Below, in pieces: positions 1 to 13,300 of a stretch of DNA of 64,000 nt. A model generated the notes under the pieces. That model was not told the DNA's origin. It did not search any database and saw nothing but the letters and a program-made list of their open reading frames with translations. This DNA is from Crotophaga sulcirostris. Lineage: Eukaryota > Chordata > Aves > Cuculiformes > Crotophagidae. Position numbers and translations under genes: made by a program. Each line of letters starts with the position of its first letter. Within the stretch, counting starts at the first letter, position 1. The stretch spans positions 49,120 through 113,119 of the forward strand of contig VYZB01000116.1 in NCBI GenBank assembly GCA_013397455.1, in the 5' to 3' direction.

Positions 1-1339
1 TAAATCAGTGGCTAGTCAACAGAAACTGAAAAGCTGATTGAGACAATGGAAATTATTCAGAAGAGTAGGAATTCTATACTTCAGCTTTGTGACAGACAAG
101 GAGTAATGAAACCAGAAACTGCTGGGATGGTGCATAATATTATACATAAGATTACTCATAAAAACAACTATATTAGCATAAAAACATTTTAAAATCAGAA
201 AAATACATGGTATATGTGAGGTAAAGGGATGAAAACGTATCATGATAATTCATATTTGAACAGAAACCAGAGGGAAGCAGTTAGAATCCACATTTAGGTA
301 CAGTTTAACAAATTTGCACCCTTGACTTCTCTACAACAAACTGAAGTAGAGCTATGTTTGCATAGTGAATTTACATGGAAAAGAAGCTGCTCTACCTGAA
401 ATAGTTGATTAAGAAAAGTGTAGAAACACTACAAGGTGATATTATAAATATTTAAGAGCACTTAAATTCTGATGAATAAATAAAGATATTACAAAGCTAT
501 TCTGGTTTGGACAAACAGCAAGCTCTTTGGGAAGGGGGAGTTAATGGTACAAAATATGGCCAAGGTAGTGAAAAAAACATTCCATCATAAATACAAAGAA
601 TTTTATGACAGTATTACATTAGACAAAGATTAATATAAAAAGAAGTTGGGCAGAGGAACCAGACTAGATTTAACATTTTTTTGCAAGGAAGATGAATTTC
701 AGGTGAACAGGTTGATAGAAACAGTACAACAGGCTGAAAGTGAACTAGAATTTCCTGGAACAGATTTCTCTTGTGACAGACTACTCTTGAAGAAGTAGAA
801 AATGGACTGAGTGTATCTTGGATAAAGTTCTAACACTAAAGGAATGAAATGTCACACAGAGTAAGTCACTGTGAAGACAACAATGTGAGATTTGTAGTTA
901 GAAATAGATGGAGAGAAGGCTAACAGAGATACATACAGATTTACAAAAGGCAGTGTCAAGTTTTAAACGGAATGCAAACCTGAGAAAAGAAATTAAGAGC
1001 ACATTTAGATGTGAAACAATACAATAGATGCGAACCAGTCCGTTAGATGCCTAACATCTCTTTACCATCAGTGGAAAGAACAAACAGCTCACAGGAATAT
1101 GAATGTCTACTTCAAGATAAGCTCAAAAATGAAAAGGGGGTTGCCCTCCTGTACGTATCTCCTGCTGTCTAAAGTGCCCTGTAGGAGGCTCAATGGCACC
1201 TGGAAACTGTTGTCCGAATGTAGGCATCCAGCACCATTTATGATACCCTAAGGAATTGTGTCTGGACTTCAGTTGCCACACCAGAAAAGCCAGGGGGCTG
1301 CATGAATCTGCATAATATCTAACTGCCTTTTGTAGACAA
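1..1339. other. AT-rich non-coding stretch, unassigned
   Basis: No exon structure, RNA gene or named repeat is recognised. Bases 1123-1330 are less AT-rich than the surroundings and carry an open frame on the minus strand (1123-1407), but it has no recognisable motif. If the relic to the right is a LINE C-terminus, its reverse-transcriptase domain would be expected here on the plus strand; I looked for a readable x-x-D-D box and a conserved RT core and did not find them. Confidence 0.4.
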
Positions 1340-1888
1340 CTTGAACAACCTAAGGCACCCATAAAGACCATAGACATTTGTTTGTATGTACTTAAATTAA
1401 GACCCAAAGAAGCCTATAGCTATATACATGGAAATGCCAAAATACAGGTATCTCAAATTGGAACTAGTTTTTACCCAGAAAGTGTAATTATTAATTATCA
1501 CTCACAAAAGATAAGGGAAAAAGACACAGCAGAAAAAGTGTAAATCTGAAATGTATGATATGTGGCCAGAACCTTGAGACTATTAATCATATATAAGTGG
1601 ATGTACCAGATTTACTAGAGATGAACCTAAAATACAGAATTGACAGTCTTGAGTGCTAGGAGCTTTGCAGGAATTATGGAGGTCAAACCAGAAGATATGC
1701 CATGCTGCTGCAAGTTGCAAATTGGTAGATAAGAAACATGCAAAAATGTTACTAGACTTTTGAAAGTCTCTAATGTTCAAGAAGTGCATGAAGAAAACGA
1801 AATATAAGGCTTATATAAACGAAGGGAAAAGAGTGCCTCCCTATGGACTTTGCTGTTTTATAATTCATTTAATTAAAAAAAAAAAAAG
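1340..1888 (+). mobile_element. Relic of an R4/Rex6-like LINE (zinc knuckle plus restriction-like endonuclease)
   Basis: LINEs of the R2/R4 group end in a CCHC zinc knuckle followed by a PD-(D/E)xK restriction-like endonuclease that nicks the target DNA. Pieces appear here in the family's order but in shifting frames. LRPKEAYSYI (1397-1426) sits where the family has LKPxTExxI. A spaced Q..Q..T (1445-1465) stands where it has AAQDQALxTN. C-x2-C-G-x3-ETINHI (1552-1593) is the knuckle, but the final Cys of the CCHC is Val and a stop follows HI. LVDKK (1722-1736) and LLD (1749-1757) resemble the endonuclease core, and KKTKY (1791-1805) the helix after it. An A13 tract at 1875-1887 could be the 3' tail. 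The spacing between HI and VDKK is shorter than I recall for the family, so an internal deletion is likely. The copy is clearly dead. Several short matches in the right order argue against chance. The clade name is from memory and not searched. Confidence 0.6.
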
Positions 1889-3823
1889 GCAAATAGGATC
1901 TGGCAGGAACCAAAGAAAATGTGGGCCATAAATAGAGTATAAGCATAAAACCAGTTATTTGCTGTACACTGGGATCTCATGATACACTATTACAGCAGTA
2001 TTGTGCACACTGAGTATAGTCACACTGAATATGGGCATGCCAGGAAGCAACCTTGATGGGAACACTTGCAATACTGAAGAATGTGATAAAATTCTGAATT
2101 CACTTACAACAGTCTAAGCAGAGATACATTAGTAGTTATGTTCCCATTGAGATCTCAGGTAATGGGAAGAAATAACAGTAATATATAGTTTTTATGTGGG
2201 ATGATCCAAATGCCTTTGACTTCACTAGAGCTAAGCAATGAGCATATGTTTAACTCTGAAATCAATGATATTTCGATACAGATGAATCTCACCTTCTAGC
2301 TAAAATAAGCTATGGATTTCACAAATGATTCATTTATTTGGCTTATGACTGTTCTCTGAACTAGATTATATGCTTCAGATGATCACCAAGCATGATCCAT
2401 TGGTCTTAAGTGATTTTGCATCTACACATCCTTTACTGAATAGTGCAAATAATTAATTACTACTGTTGTTAGAAAAATAAATAAATAAAGTTGGTTGATA
2501 GTTGTCTAGAAAAATACAGTACCTGAAATATGATCAGTAGATTAAAGTATTCATTGGCAGTCAGGTAGGCTAAGATGAATACTTCAGCTAAAAGAAATAC
2601 AGTAATTTTTCAGACTGACAAATGCCAAAAATGCATTTAGCTGTTAAATTACCTGGGCCTTTTTCTTTTCATTGACCCTGTATAAAGATCATATATATTT
2701 TGATATTCAAAAACTATGAGGAAACTGAGCCATAAGTTCAGCCTACAGACACTCAGCATTTTTCTGCTGTTAAGAAGACTAAATCAACATTCAGAATGTT
2801 AACTGTACTTATCCTTGCTTGAAATGTTGATTTGTGTGTATACTAAAAATTGGAAAATATTCTTGCATATTGTTGTATCATACAGATGACGAATGAAATA
2901 AGAAACATCTTTAGCCATCATAAAAATACATGCAAGAGAAAGGACTGAGTAGTGAAGCTAACAAGTTAACCAGGCAAAGAGTGGAGTACTGAAGTCAGAC
3001 AACAAGAAATGTTAGAGAGAAGGAAGTTCTGAAATTGAAGAAGAGTCTGATGTTCTGGATCAGTTCTATATTTTTTTATTTGAAGTAGTAGAAAAAAATT
3101 CTGGTAGTCCTTAAAGACCATACCTGGCAGTACTAGTCTCTGTGCCAGTTGGCAAGCCACTGCAGAAATATTAGGAATAGCTTATCCCAGCGCTTGCTCC
3201 AGAAAATACCATGATCAAATGAATGACCTAGAACTTGGTTTAGGGTATTTTATTGAAGGCATTGGCAGTTGTGTTTAATTTTCAGTGATAGAATTTGTCT
3301 TTACTCAAAACTAATCTACGTTACCAAGAGAGATAAAGCCAGACTGGCATAAATTTATGAGATAAATTTGTATTGTTATTTATGTGAAATGAGAATTTAT
3401 CCAAATACTGTGTTTTTAATGGTTTCAGAGCTTTTTTCAGTGTTAGAGTTTAAAAGTTGACTCTTTTCTGCTTACACATAACATAAAGAAACCTCTTAAG
3501 ATTATTTCTGTTGATTCTGTTTACAACAGAACCAGTTTGTTCTAGATTAGCAAGTAATTTAATCAAGGTCTCCAAGCTCTTAGTGACTTAAAGATTTTCA
3601 AATCAATATTTAATAAAGATAACACTTAGTATGCCTCACACAGTGGTTCCTGTCTGCCTTTTGTAATAGCAACATGCTGCTCTCCTCCATCGCCAGTGGC
3701 TGCATTTAGAAATGAACTAATTTGAAAGTGAAGCATTATGAATTACTCTCAACTGTATTTGCAAAGCTGATTCAAGTGTGAGAAGAGACCTTTTCTTCCC
3801 TGAAGTCCTTCCCCCTGCCCCAC
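1889..3823. other. Non-coding, AT-rich, no recognised feature
   Basis: No frame longer than about 65 codons, and no CR1 or LTR signature. The short (AAAT)n run near 2476-2488 is the only simple repeat noted. Confidence 0.5.
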
Positions 3824-4443
3824 TGTCATGGTTTAACCCCAGTCGGCAACTAAGCACCACACAGCCGCTCACGCACTCCCCATCACCGTCCCAGTGGGAT
3901 GGGAGGAGGAGAATCTGAAAGGTAAAAGTGAGGAAATAATGGGTTGAGATAAGAACAGTTTAACAAAGGAAATACAATAAAATAAAATGTTAATATTTAT
4001 AATAATACTGTAATCAAAAGCAACATTTCAAATAGGAAGAAATAAAGCTGAAGAAAGACAAGTAATGCAATTGAAAGCAATTGCTCACCACCAACAGAAC
4101 AATGCCCAACCTGTCCATGAGCAGCAGCCCCCTGGACAACCATCTCCCTAGTTTATTGTTTAACATGACATCATATGGTACAGAATATCCTTTTGGTCAG
4201 TTGGTGTCAGCTGTCCCAGTTGTGTCTCCTCCCAACTTTTCATGCACCTTCCAGCCTTCTCAATGGTGGAGTGGTGTGAGGAGCAGAGTAAGCAACAGGT
4301 CTTGATGCTGTGTAAGCAAGCACTGCTCGGCAACAATATAAAATCCCTGATTTAACAACACCATTTCCAGCACAAATCCAAAACAGAGCCTCTTACTAGC
4401 TACTATGAAGAAAATTAACCTTACCCTAACCAAAACCAGCACA
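3824..4443 (-). mobile_element. Solo LTR of an avian endogenous retrovirus, apparently full length
   Basis: The segment opens TGTCATGGTTTAACCCC and closes with ACCAGCACA, giving the TG...CA ends and imperfect inverted termini (TGTcatGGTTT against TGTgctGGTTT) of an LTR. It is about 620 bp. Flanking pentamers are CCCAC (3819-3823) and TCCAC (4444-4448), a near-match consistent with a decayed 5-bp target duplication. In the orientation I recall for this bird LTR family the sense strand is minus: a CRE-like octamer (4166-4173) precedes the promoter region and the polypyrimidine end lies toward 3824. No internal viral genes lie next to it, so it is a recombined solo LTR. The 74-codon frame inside it is not a gene. 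It shares long blocks with the LTRs at 36443 and 42361. Confidence 0.85.
4166..4173 (-). promoter_or_regulatory. Decayed CRE-like octamer in the LTR
   Basis: TGACATCA on the plus strand. The sister LTR at 36443 has TGATGTCA at the same place. Both differ by one transition from the palindrome TGACGTCA, which I recall in the family consensus and which is the cyclic-AMP response element. Presumably a former enhancer site of the viral promoter; no activity can be claimed. Confidence 0.45.
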
Positions 4444-7400
4444 TCCACCTTTTCTTCTTGCACAGAAGATAATGGCTGTTCTCTCGTGAAAAAGAAATCT
4501 GTTCTTTGAGGAACTGAGGAACCATACAGACAGACACAGGGTGAGAGTGCACCTATTGTGCTATTCAGACAATCAGATGAGTAAGATTTTTCTTCCCTAT
4601 GTCAGGTAACTTGGTTTTTTTTTTTCCTCAACCAAAATCAAGCACTAGTACAGTTTCTGCTTTGTGTATACACCCAGCAGAATAAAGTGGAAATAGAGGA
4701 TAAAAGTTTTCAAAGTCTAGACTACGGTAGTAGTCAAACCATGCACTCAGAACATGGTATTTTCTTTTCTTGTAGGAAATACAAGGAAAACCATGCAAGA
4801 TATTTCCTCTCATATTTACTATGAAAAGCTGTCCTTCGAAGGGCGATGGGAAGGGGGATAAAAGAAAAACGACTATTTGGGCATGATTTTTTAAATATTT
4901 TGTCAAGAAACCAAAGTACTTTGGTTTAATATGAAATTAACTTTAATTGCATCAAAAATAGTACAGGTTTGAAGCAGTAATTTTATGAACATAAAATTAA
5001 TATCCTCCCTTAAAAGAGTCACAGATTGTCAATTCAGATGTTATCTACCGTAGTTACCTACCATTACCTCGTCATTGGCCTCATTCATATCATATGTTAT
5101 TGAATTTTTTTGATTTGCTACTGTTTGAACTGAACAGAGTTCAAATTGTGTATTATCTTATTTCTTCAAAATCTTAGTTTTCCATCAAAATATCATTTCA
5201 TAGGGAAAATTCTTCACAGATCTGTTAAGGAATACAATATACAGGCAGATTTTAAATTGGAGCAAAAGAACTTGTCTTTAAATAGAATCTTGAACTTCCT
5301 ATGTACCAAACAATACCCTCCACAAAGACTGATAATTCTTCATTAATGCCCTCATGTACATGCTATACTAAACCAGGCTTGGCATTTTATTTATTTTTAG
5401 GAATTATAATCATATCTTCTACCTTTTTTTGTTGAAATGGGTTCTTCAAATATTTGTTTCTTATATGTGGTGAACAGTAGTGTATTGGCTTTATTGTAAA
5501 CAAAATTCTGAATATCTCTCCAGGTAATTGTTATCTGGTATGTCACCACAGAGAGTCTGATAAAAGAAAACAAAAAACTCCATGAAGCCTGGAAGATCAA
5601 GTATCTGTTGTGTCAAGGGATGTTGGACTAGTTTTCTGGATTCTTGTCACTTCTATAATTTGGAGGCTAAAAGTCTGGTGAACCCATCGCTATGTTCACA
5701 GAGTCATTGATGGATGTATATGAATTACTTATCTATTTCATCAACAGGCAGCTGAGGTCTTCTGCAAATTATCAAGCCTCTGTGATAGTTCAAGGTTGTT
5801 TTTCTTGATTTTGTTCCCTTTTTTCCCCCTCTTTTATTTTCTCACTCTCTCCCCCGTCCCAAACCTATATTACATTCCTTATTTTTTTTCCTATGAATTG
5901 GTACGTTTGTGCATACCACATAAAAATAAAATTCTTGTCACTTCCCCCCCCCCTATTTTTCAATAATCTTCTCCTCTGTCCTTCATGCTGTTTTTCAGAT
6001 AAATTTGTTTAGGAGAGAGATGGAAGGGGAAGGGTTTTCTTTCTAAATCTGGGAAAGTGCTATAGGCTGTCGTCTACCCACATGCAGAGGTGATAAATAT
6101 GTGTCACCTTATCAGGAATATAACCTGATGAGTGAAGAACAGATGCACCATTGAGAGGACATAAGAGTCTTCTTTCTTATGTTTGGTATAGACGAAGCAG
6201 CACACGAACTCTCCCACTTACTCTAATTTCAACCTCTGCTTTCATCTATCAATGCTATTATTGACAAAAGCTTCTTTTTTTCTTTCTCAGTTAATGGAAA
6301 TGACTGTCTTCAAAGATTTAGAGTATAAAACTAGAAGGGATTGAATAGTCTATGCTTCTGCGTGATACAAGCCATTATAAACACTCTGAATTAGTGTTCA
6401 TTTGAAGTAGAGCATATGTCTTAGGAACACAGCCACTATTGATTTTTAGATTTCTAGTGATGGAAAATCTACACTAGCCCTTGATAAGTTCTTCCCATGT
6501 TAACTTGTTCTGTTTGTTATATACATAGACTTTATTTCTAATCTGAATTTTTATTTAGTCTTCTAGGCACTGTAACATGGTATGTGTTCTTTCCATATTG
6601 AGCCAGTGCACCTTATCTCAGAGGCACAGTCTGGGCAGAACGTTAAGTGTTTCCATTCTCTGCACAGCAAATAGAAGGAATTCTGCGTTTCTGAACAGAG
6701 AAACCGATGTCCTAAGCAAGTGATTTCTCAGGGCTAACTGAGGGGAATCTATGATGAGAAGTTTCTGACCTTTCTGCAAAATATTTTCAGATTTACAGCG
6801 CTCATTCAGAATATGCTAAATGAAGTCTTTCAGTGCTTTTCTTCATGAAGATGTTCGAGCCTTCCCACTTTACATCTTTTCCAGATGAGCAGACTACACA
6901 GCTGTGAGAAGCACAGAAGTATATGGTACACTTCCTTTCTCCTGTGGAAATTGTTCCACTTCGTAGGGATAAATACAACAGCTGAAGAAGAGCAATTTTA
7001 TGGTACCATTATTGTATAGCAAGACCAAAAATGAAATCTGTCCCATCTTAGCTGAACTGCCAGTACACAGTTCATAACTGTTTTGTTAGATCTAATAATA
7101 AATCATGTTTTTATTTTCCATATTAAAAATTAAATGAGAAGGGCAGAAAGTGTCAAATTCCAACATTGATCCATGACTTGGAAACCTGCCTGCTCTGAAA
7201 TTTACCCTTAAACCTAAGAATTGATTCTATGTGTAGTGCGTGTTCTTTCCAAAGGGTCATTGACGAATCCAACTTCACTCCCTTGCAAGCTACTTTATCT
7301 AGGCACTAACCTTCAAAATAGAGAAAGGTTATCAAGAAAAGGTTAGTTCTTCCTTACAGTGGGAAGAACATTGATTTTTCTTTTTTCTTTTTTTAATTCA

Positions 7401-9939
7401 TGCCATTCTCTGAAGCCACATGTAGGCCTTTAACAAGCACACTGCAAGGAAAAAAATTTTTACAAGCCTTTCTTAAAAAGAAAAAAAACCACCACCAGCA
7501 AACCACCAACAAAAAACCCCTGTATCTTACTTGCAACACTGCTGTACCAGTCTAGCAAAAATTGTGGATCTGTTTCCAGGGACAAATATACACTTCTAGG
7601 CACCTTTAGCAAACCAAGAACTTGATAATATTAGTCATGGATGAAGACACTTTTTGGATTCAGATATGTGAGGCTGATAAGAGCTGAAGTCAGAGACAAG
7701 ACTACTTCACGGGTGATATAGTCTACATTACTGCTATTTTTTGAACTTCAGAAAGATTGTAAAGTCCCCAGAGAACTGTAGTCTGTGGATATTTTGTCTG
7801 AAATTTAACTATGTTTATTACTTTAAAGTGCTGTTTACAGTAACTATTGTGACAGCTTTGCTTGGCAGTTCTTTTCTACCTGGAAACACTGGTAACAATT
7901 AGCTAGCTATCTTTCATTTCCACTGATGAGGTGAAGATAACTGCTGGAAAGAAAAATACGTTAAAAATTCATATGGACAACCTAACAGAGAATGAATGTG
8001 TTACCATTAGATCAGACATGGTATTCCATCTCCAGTAAATAAATTGAATACAAAGAATTCTGTATTTACTTCTGTGTTAGTCTGTGGGATGCTAGTAACA
8101 AAACCTAAAAAAATACGCTTTTTCCTCTCTGACTGTTGTGTCATACATCTACTGCATGCTGCAAGCTACTTTGTTCCCCAAAGGAGAATGTACCAGTTAT
8201 CACATTCATCTTCCCATCCGCCTATTTACCTCATCAGTTGAAATTCCTTGCTCTCAGCATTTAGATCTTCCTGTCCTTTTTAGGCCATTTATATTTTTCT
8301 TCTTTTCAACTTTGATCCTCAGTAAATTTCTAAATAATTTTTCAAATTTTGAAGTTGCACTCTTTAGAGCACAAAGGAATCACAAAAGAAATGATAGAGT
8401 AAGACCTTAATTTCTTACAACCGTTAGTTAAGTGAACAGCCTCTCCCTCTGTTCCCATGTTCTATCTCTATTTCTCAAAAAACCCCTATTTTATATTCTT
8501 TTTATTAATAATAATCTCTGCAACCCTGCTTCCCCAGTGTTGAAACACCATGACAGAACTGTCCTAAAGCCAGGGAAGCTCGAAACTTGTTGCCCCAAGC
8601 TATTTGCTCGGTCATGCATAATGGACCATTGACATTTAGCCTCTAAGTCCCATAAAAGCAACAGCAATATATTTCAAAAGAGGAGAATATTATTTCTTAA
8701 TATTTTTTATTTCCTTTTAACACTAAGGAATATTGAAAAATCATTGGAATTATCTCATAATTTTTGTTGCACTGAGGGTTTTTTCTCTTGTAATGTCCAA
8801 GGTACATCTGGAACAGACCAGGACTTGCGTTTTGGTGTGACTGTTATCTTTCTTTTGTTTTATCTCATCACTAATAGGAGCAATGCTGCAGAGAAGTGTT
8901 AAGAGAATGTTGAACAGAACGGGAATATCCCTGGTGAAAAAATTCACGAGAAAATAAACGAGGCTGAGAGTTTTGTCTAGGAAACTTGGGCATCACATCA
9001 CACCAATGGAGCTATTTTGCCTTAAAAGAGTTACCTAAACTGTAATATGTGGGCTTACTTCTTTAGGTCAGCATTAGCTCAATATCTTTACATCAAAATG
9101 TATAATGCAGCCATGCAGTAGACCCAATAGATATGAACTGAATACAGATTTTTATTGTAATACAGTTACCATTATATTACTCAAAGACTGAGACATTTTA
9201 TCCCAAGTTCATCCCACTTCAAACTCTTCTGGATGAAATGTAATCCCCAGAAAGTACTGGTTTGTAATGGAAATGCTGACAGGCCCTTAGCTATAGAAGC
9301 TCTACCAGCTTTGCTATTCTACAAGGTCCCTAACTGAATTTTTATTTTCTAATTCAATGAGAGGATTTTGCTTCCAAATCACTTTTAAAATCCTCCAGCT
9401 GTGCTATTTCTTAGTTTATGATAGTCACATTACTTTTCAATTAAATTATTCCAATGTTCACGTATTTTCTGAATTAAATTGTATTTATAGCCACACTTTT
9501 CGAATAAACCAGGATCTGCCCACCTCTCTTGCTTTGCCTTGTAAGTACCCAAGTGTGGGAGTTTTATATCATCGTTAAGGCTAGCGGTGAATTTAAAGTT
9601 TCTGGGTTTTTAATCAGTCTCTCCCCCAAAAAGCTTTGTAAAACTTGTTATGTTCTCTCAGGGGTGACAGCAGCAAATACATTTAAGATCCACCATCTTA
9701 AGTATGAGGCAAGAGAGACAGACTTTGTGTCGCAGCATGTTGTTGACTTCTTGCTATAGTGACTTCAGATAGATGTGTTAATGTCATACATGTCACCTCT
9801 TCTAAATACTGTGATCATACAGTTGACTGAACAGAGGTAACTAATGTTGTTATTCAAGTGCAATGAAGTTTATCTACCAGATGTTGGCCGATCTCGTATT
9901 GTATGCACCAACTCTGTGCAGATGTCTGGGATCTTCCAG
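4444..9939. other. Non-coding, AT-rich, no recognised feature
   Basis: Only chance open frames (none above about 95 codons) and homopolymer runs are present, including C10 at 5944-5953. No CR1 3' end, LTR terminus or RNA gene is visible on either strand. Confidence 0.45.
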
Positions 9940-9972
9940 GGCATCCTAAGTGACACTAGGTAGCAATTCTGA

Positions 9973-10341
9973 CTATTCTGCTGCTTATCAGTGGCCCTGG
10001 GGCCACCTTTAAAGATTAGATTCATCTTCTCTCTATGGAGCGAGCCTCAGGCAAGCCTGAAGCAAACTCCAGGTCCTTTTCCAGAACACAGGGGCACATA
10101 TACAGTAGAGCACACCGCTGCACAAACATGCCAGCAGGACTGGTTGGCAAAGTTCTCCACAGACAATCCCCAAGCTGTCCACAGGGCCACCATATGGACA
10201 GAAGGTAAGCAATATGTAGACCACGAAATGCCTGCAGCCAATCTAGAGCAGAGCGAGAAAAACCCACTGACAAAATCCAAAAGCATTTTCAGGCAGATGA
10301 ATCTCCAGCCTGTTCACTGTCTTTCTGGCAATGTTTCCTAG
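9973..10341 (+). other. Less AT-rich open segment, unknown
   Basis: After a TGA at 9970-9972 the plus frame stays open for 123 codons to a TAG at 10339-10341, and two minus-strand frames are open over much of the same bases. There is no ATG near the start of the plus frame; the first NTG is GTG at 9991. A GTAAG that could serve as a splice donor lies at 10204-10208, but I see no convincing pyrimidine tract with an AG acceptor. The translation shows no motif I recognise: it is hydrophilic and rich in Gln and Ser with no signal peptide. Frames open on both strands more often reflect composition than coding. It could be a decayed exon, an untranslated piece or chance. Confidence 0.15.
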
Positions 10342-13300
10342 GAGAGTGTTCTGACTACTGTGTGCTTTGTAGGTTGCCACACTGAAGACTGGAAGCACAC
10401 CACTGCCGTTAAAATTTTGAATTAAACTTGTTCTGCTTCGTTGTCCTGTGATATCAGGATTGTTGTGTCTCAGAGCATGACTGGCATTAGTAGTATATTT
10501 TGGGGGTGGATGTGGACTTAGATTTCTGGAGTCTTAGCAGTTTGAGAAGATTTCTGAGGTCACCCCTTTAGATTTAGGTATCTGATTTACATATAAATTT
10601 AATTTCAAGTATATAGGTGTTATTTTGGCTTTCAATCTATATCCTAAGCTAAAATTATAAGGAATATGCTGTAATGTTAGCAAAATAGCATAGGAGCACA
10701 TATGCCAGAGCTTAGAATCAAGGTTGTGTTCTTAACTTTAATTTTGGTGGTTTAAAGCAAGATTTATTGCCTTAATTTAAGCAAGGGAGGGAGGATTTAC
10801 TCAGAGATTAAAATGCTTATTTTAAAATGTCTGTATATAGATTTCTAGGGGTACATTAGGGGCAGGATTCAGTTTCTGAACATAAGCATCCACTTTTATA
10901 CTACCACCGTGGGATACATTCCATGGCCTCCAGCTGTCAAACCAGAGTGCTATGGGTTTGCAGTAAGTCATGTGTCAGAGTTGCAAGCCCCATGTGTTGC
11001 TAACACACTTCAGGGCATCTGAGCAACTAAACCATCTCCTACTAATCTTTGGTCTAAGATAAATCATTCTCCAGACTTTACAGATTTTATTTTTTGGAGT
11101 TAAGTATTCTAGTACTTGTTGAACACTTATCTGTGTTTGCCACCCAAATGTAGATATCTCTGTCTCAAATGAAATTCTACTCTAGGGATTCACAGTTGTT
11201 TTAATGTGAGATCCTTTCTTTGTGACTTAATAATCTAGAACCCCTTCGTAAATAAGAGGGGAATTGTCATTTCTAGAGGGTAATTCATTTAACTTAGCTG
11301 CCTATTTTGTGAGTGGAATATCCCTAACCAGATATTTCCTGACCACTTTAGAAATAGAAGTCTTCAAAGTACTTAAGATTAAGATGAAGTGCTTCCTATT
11401 CTACCTTACTTCTAAATCAACCCTTTTAAATTATGAGAAAGAGATTTCTACTAGGAATAGGGCCCTAGATTTTATTTTTTCAGTTAGCAAAGAGTACATA
11501 TATTTCTTCATTAAATTATTTCCTCATTTCAGAAATATGGATTTACAAACATTCAAAGTTTGTGAGGTTTGAAACAGCCTCTAATCAAAGTAAATGAGAT
11601 ATACAGAGTTTGATGTGAAGCAAACATCATAATGCTTGCATTGGCTTTTGGCTGACGCCATAGCCTTTGCAGTTTCTGAAGTAGAAATCCACACAGGGAG
11701 ATGATCTCATTAGTCGAAGACATTATGCAGTGTATTGTTGAGTACATCTATCCAAAAATTCACAGCCTTTAGACAATCTGTGAATGATAGTTTTAGACTG
11801 AAATGGAGAGACTCACTGGGTAAAGAAGAGCATAGATCTGTCCTTTATCTGGCTTTCTGTTTTCCCTTTGTGCAAGTCTTACTATTTCTGGTCTGTCTCC
11901 TGCTTTCCTCTCTGCAAATGGACACACGGGTAGCCCCCCCACCACAGGATTTCCATGGGGGGATTGCTATCTCCTGTATTTGCTATATTTTTGTTATTTC
12001 TCTGGATGATTCTGGACCTGAGGGATTCAGTTAATCTACATCGTGGGGAGACCTTATGGACTGTATGGGAAGCAAGCAGATACACCTGTAATTTCACCAG
12101 TGCCCTTTGTCTGATAGGAGCATTAGTCCCTAATGACAGTGAATTTTCTGATAACTTCAGTGATCTTTTCCCTGAAGGTCTTACACAGCTGAGTATATTA
12201 AACACTCTCTCACACATACAGTAACTTGCTTCCTTCATCCATCTTGTCTTCTCTAGAGGGATTTTTTTTCACTTTGATATGTTGCTCACCTTGTTACCAC
12301 TCATCTTGTCGGCTATTTCCTCTGTGGTTTCAGACATTTTATGCATGGCTGCTTATGTCTTGTTTTCAGATTCTTTCTGCCTAGGCCTGGAATAATTTTT
12401 GTTGATTCAATACTATTCTCATTTTCCCATATAAAAAAATTTAAATTCATTTTTACAATACCTTTCCCCCTACTTTCCAACACTGCCTAGGTTTAAACAT
12501 TGGAGGTGTCCTACTAGGAGTAGGGGTGGAGAGGAAGCACTTAGTGAAACAGCCACATGAAACACACAATGTCGGGCAAGTTCACTTCTCCAATACAGTT
12601 AATGATGTCTACAGCAGCCTGACTCAAAGCCCACTGGAATCAACTGTGAAATGCAGTCCCCCTTTTGGAATTTTGTACCTCTTAAGGCCAGACTTCCAGA
12701 ATGTTCTGGTCTGAGCTAAAGTAGAATCAGTTTTCTAACTCAGCTAAGAGTAAGTAAGTAACATGAAGTGAATGTTAAGTTGAGGCTGTAGTACAGAAAG
12801 CTTCGCAATGAGGACATATGAGAGACTTTCTCTAACAACCAGCAACAGTCTCCCACTCTCACACCCTCACAGTAAAAGGGAATTTGAACCATCTGAACAT
12901 CTGTGGGAAGACAACATGGAAGTGAGTAGATGGATCAGGAGTCTCCTAGATCACACTGGTAACAATTTCCTTACATGAATTCTTCAGGGGTCAACAGGGA
13001 TAATGCTGAACTTGACCCACTTCTCACAAATGAGGACATCCATTGCAACAGTGGTCATGGACAACAGCTTCAAACTGAGTTGAAATCACGAGGAAGGTTA
13101 GAGTCTGGGCAGTAGCATTAGGACGCTGGCCCTTAGAAAAGCAGGCTTCAGCCTGTGCAGGGAATTGCTACACAGAATACCCTAGGAAGGCACCATGTAT
13201 GGAACGTTCCAAGCAGAGCTAGTGTGTTTTTTTAAGGAATAAACCATCCTGTTATGTAGAAGGAAAGAAAACTTTAAGAGAAGACAAAAATAAAATGTTT

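Noticed and set aside
1123..1407. 94-codon minus-strand frame
   Set aside because: No motif; it partly overlaps the plus-strand LINE relic, and composition explains the lack of stops.
11735..12238. Overlapping frames of 89 to 118 codons on both strands
   Set aside because: Three overlapping frames without motif or exon signals; this looks like a local lack of stops.
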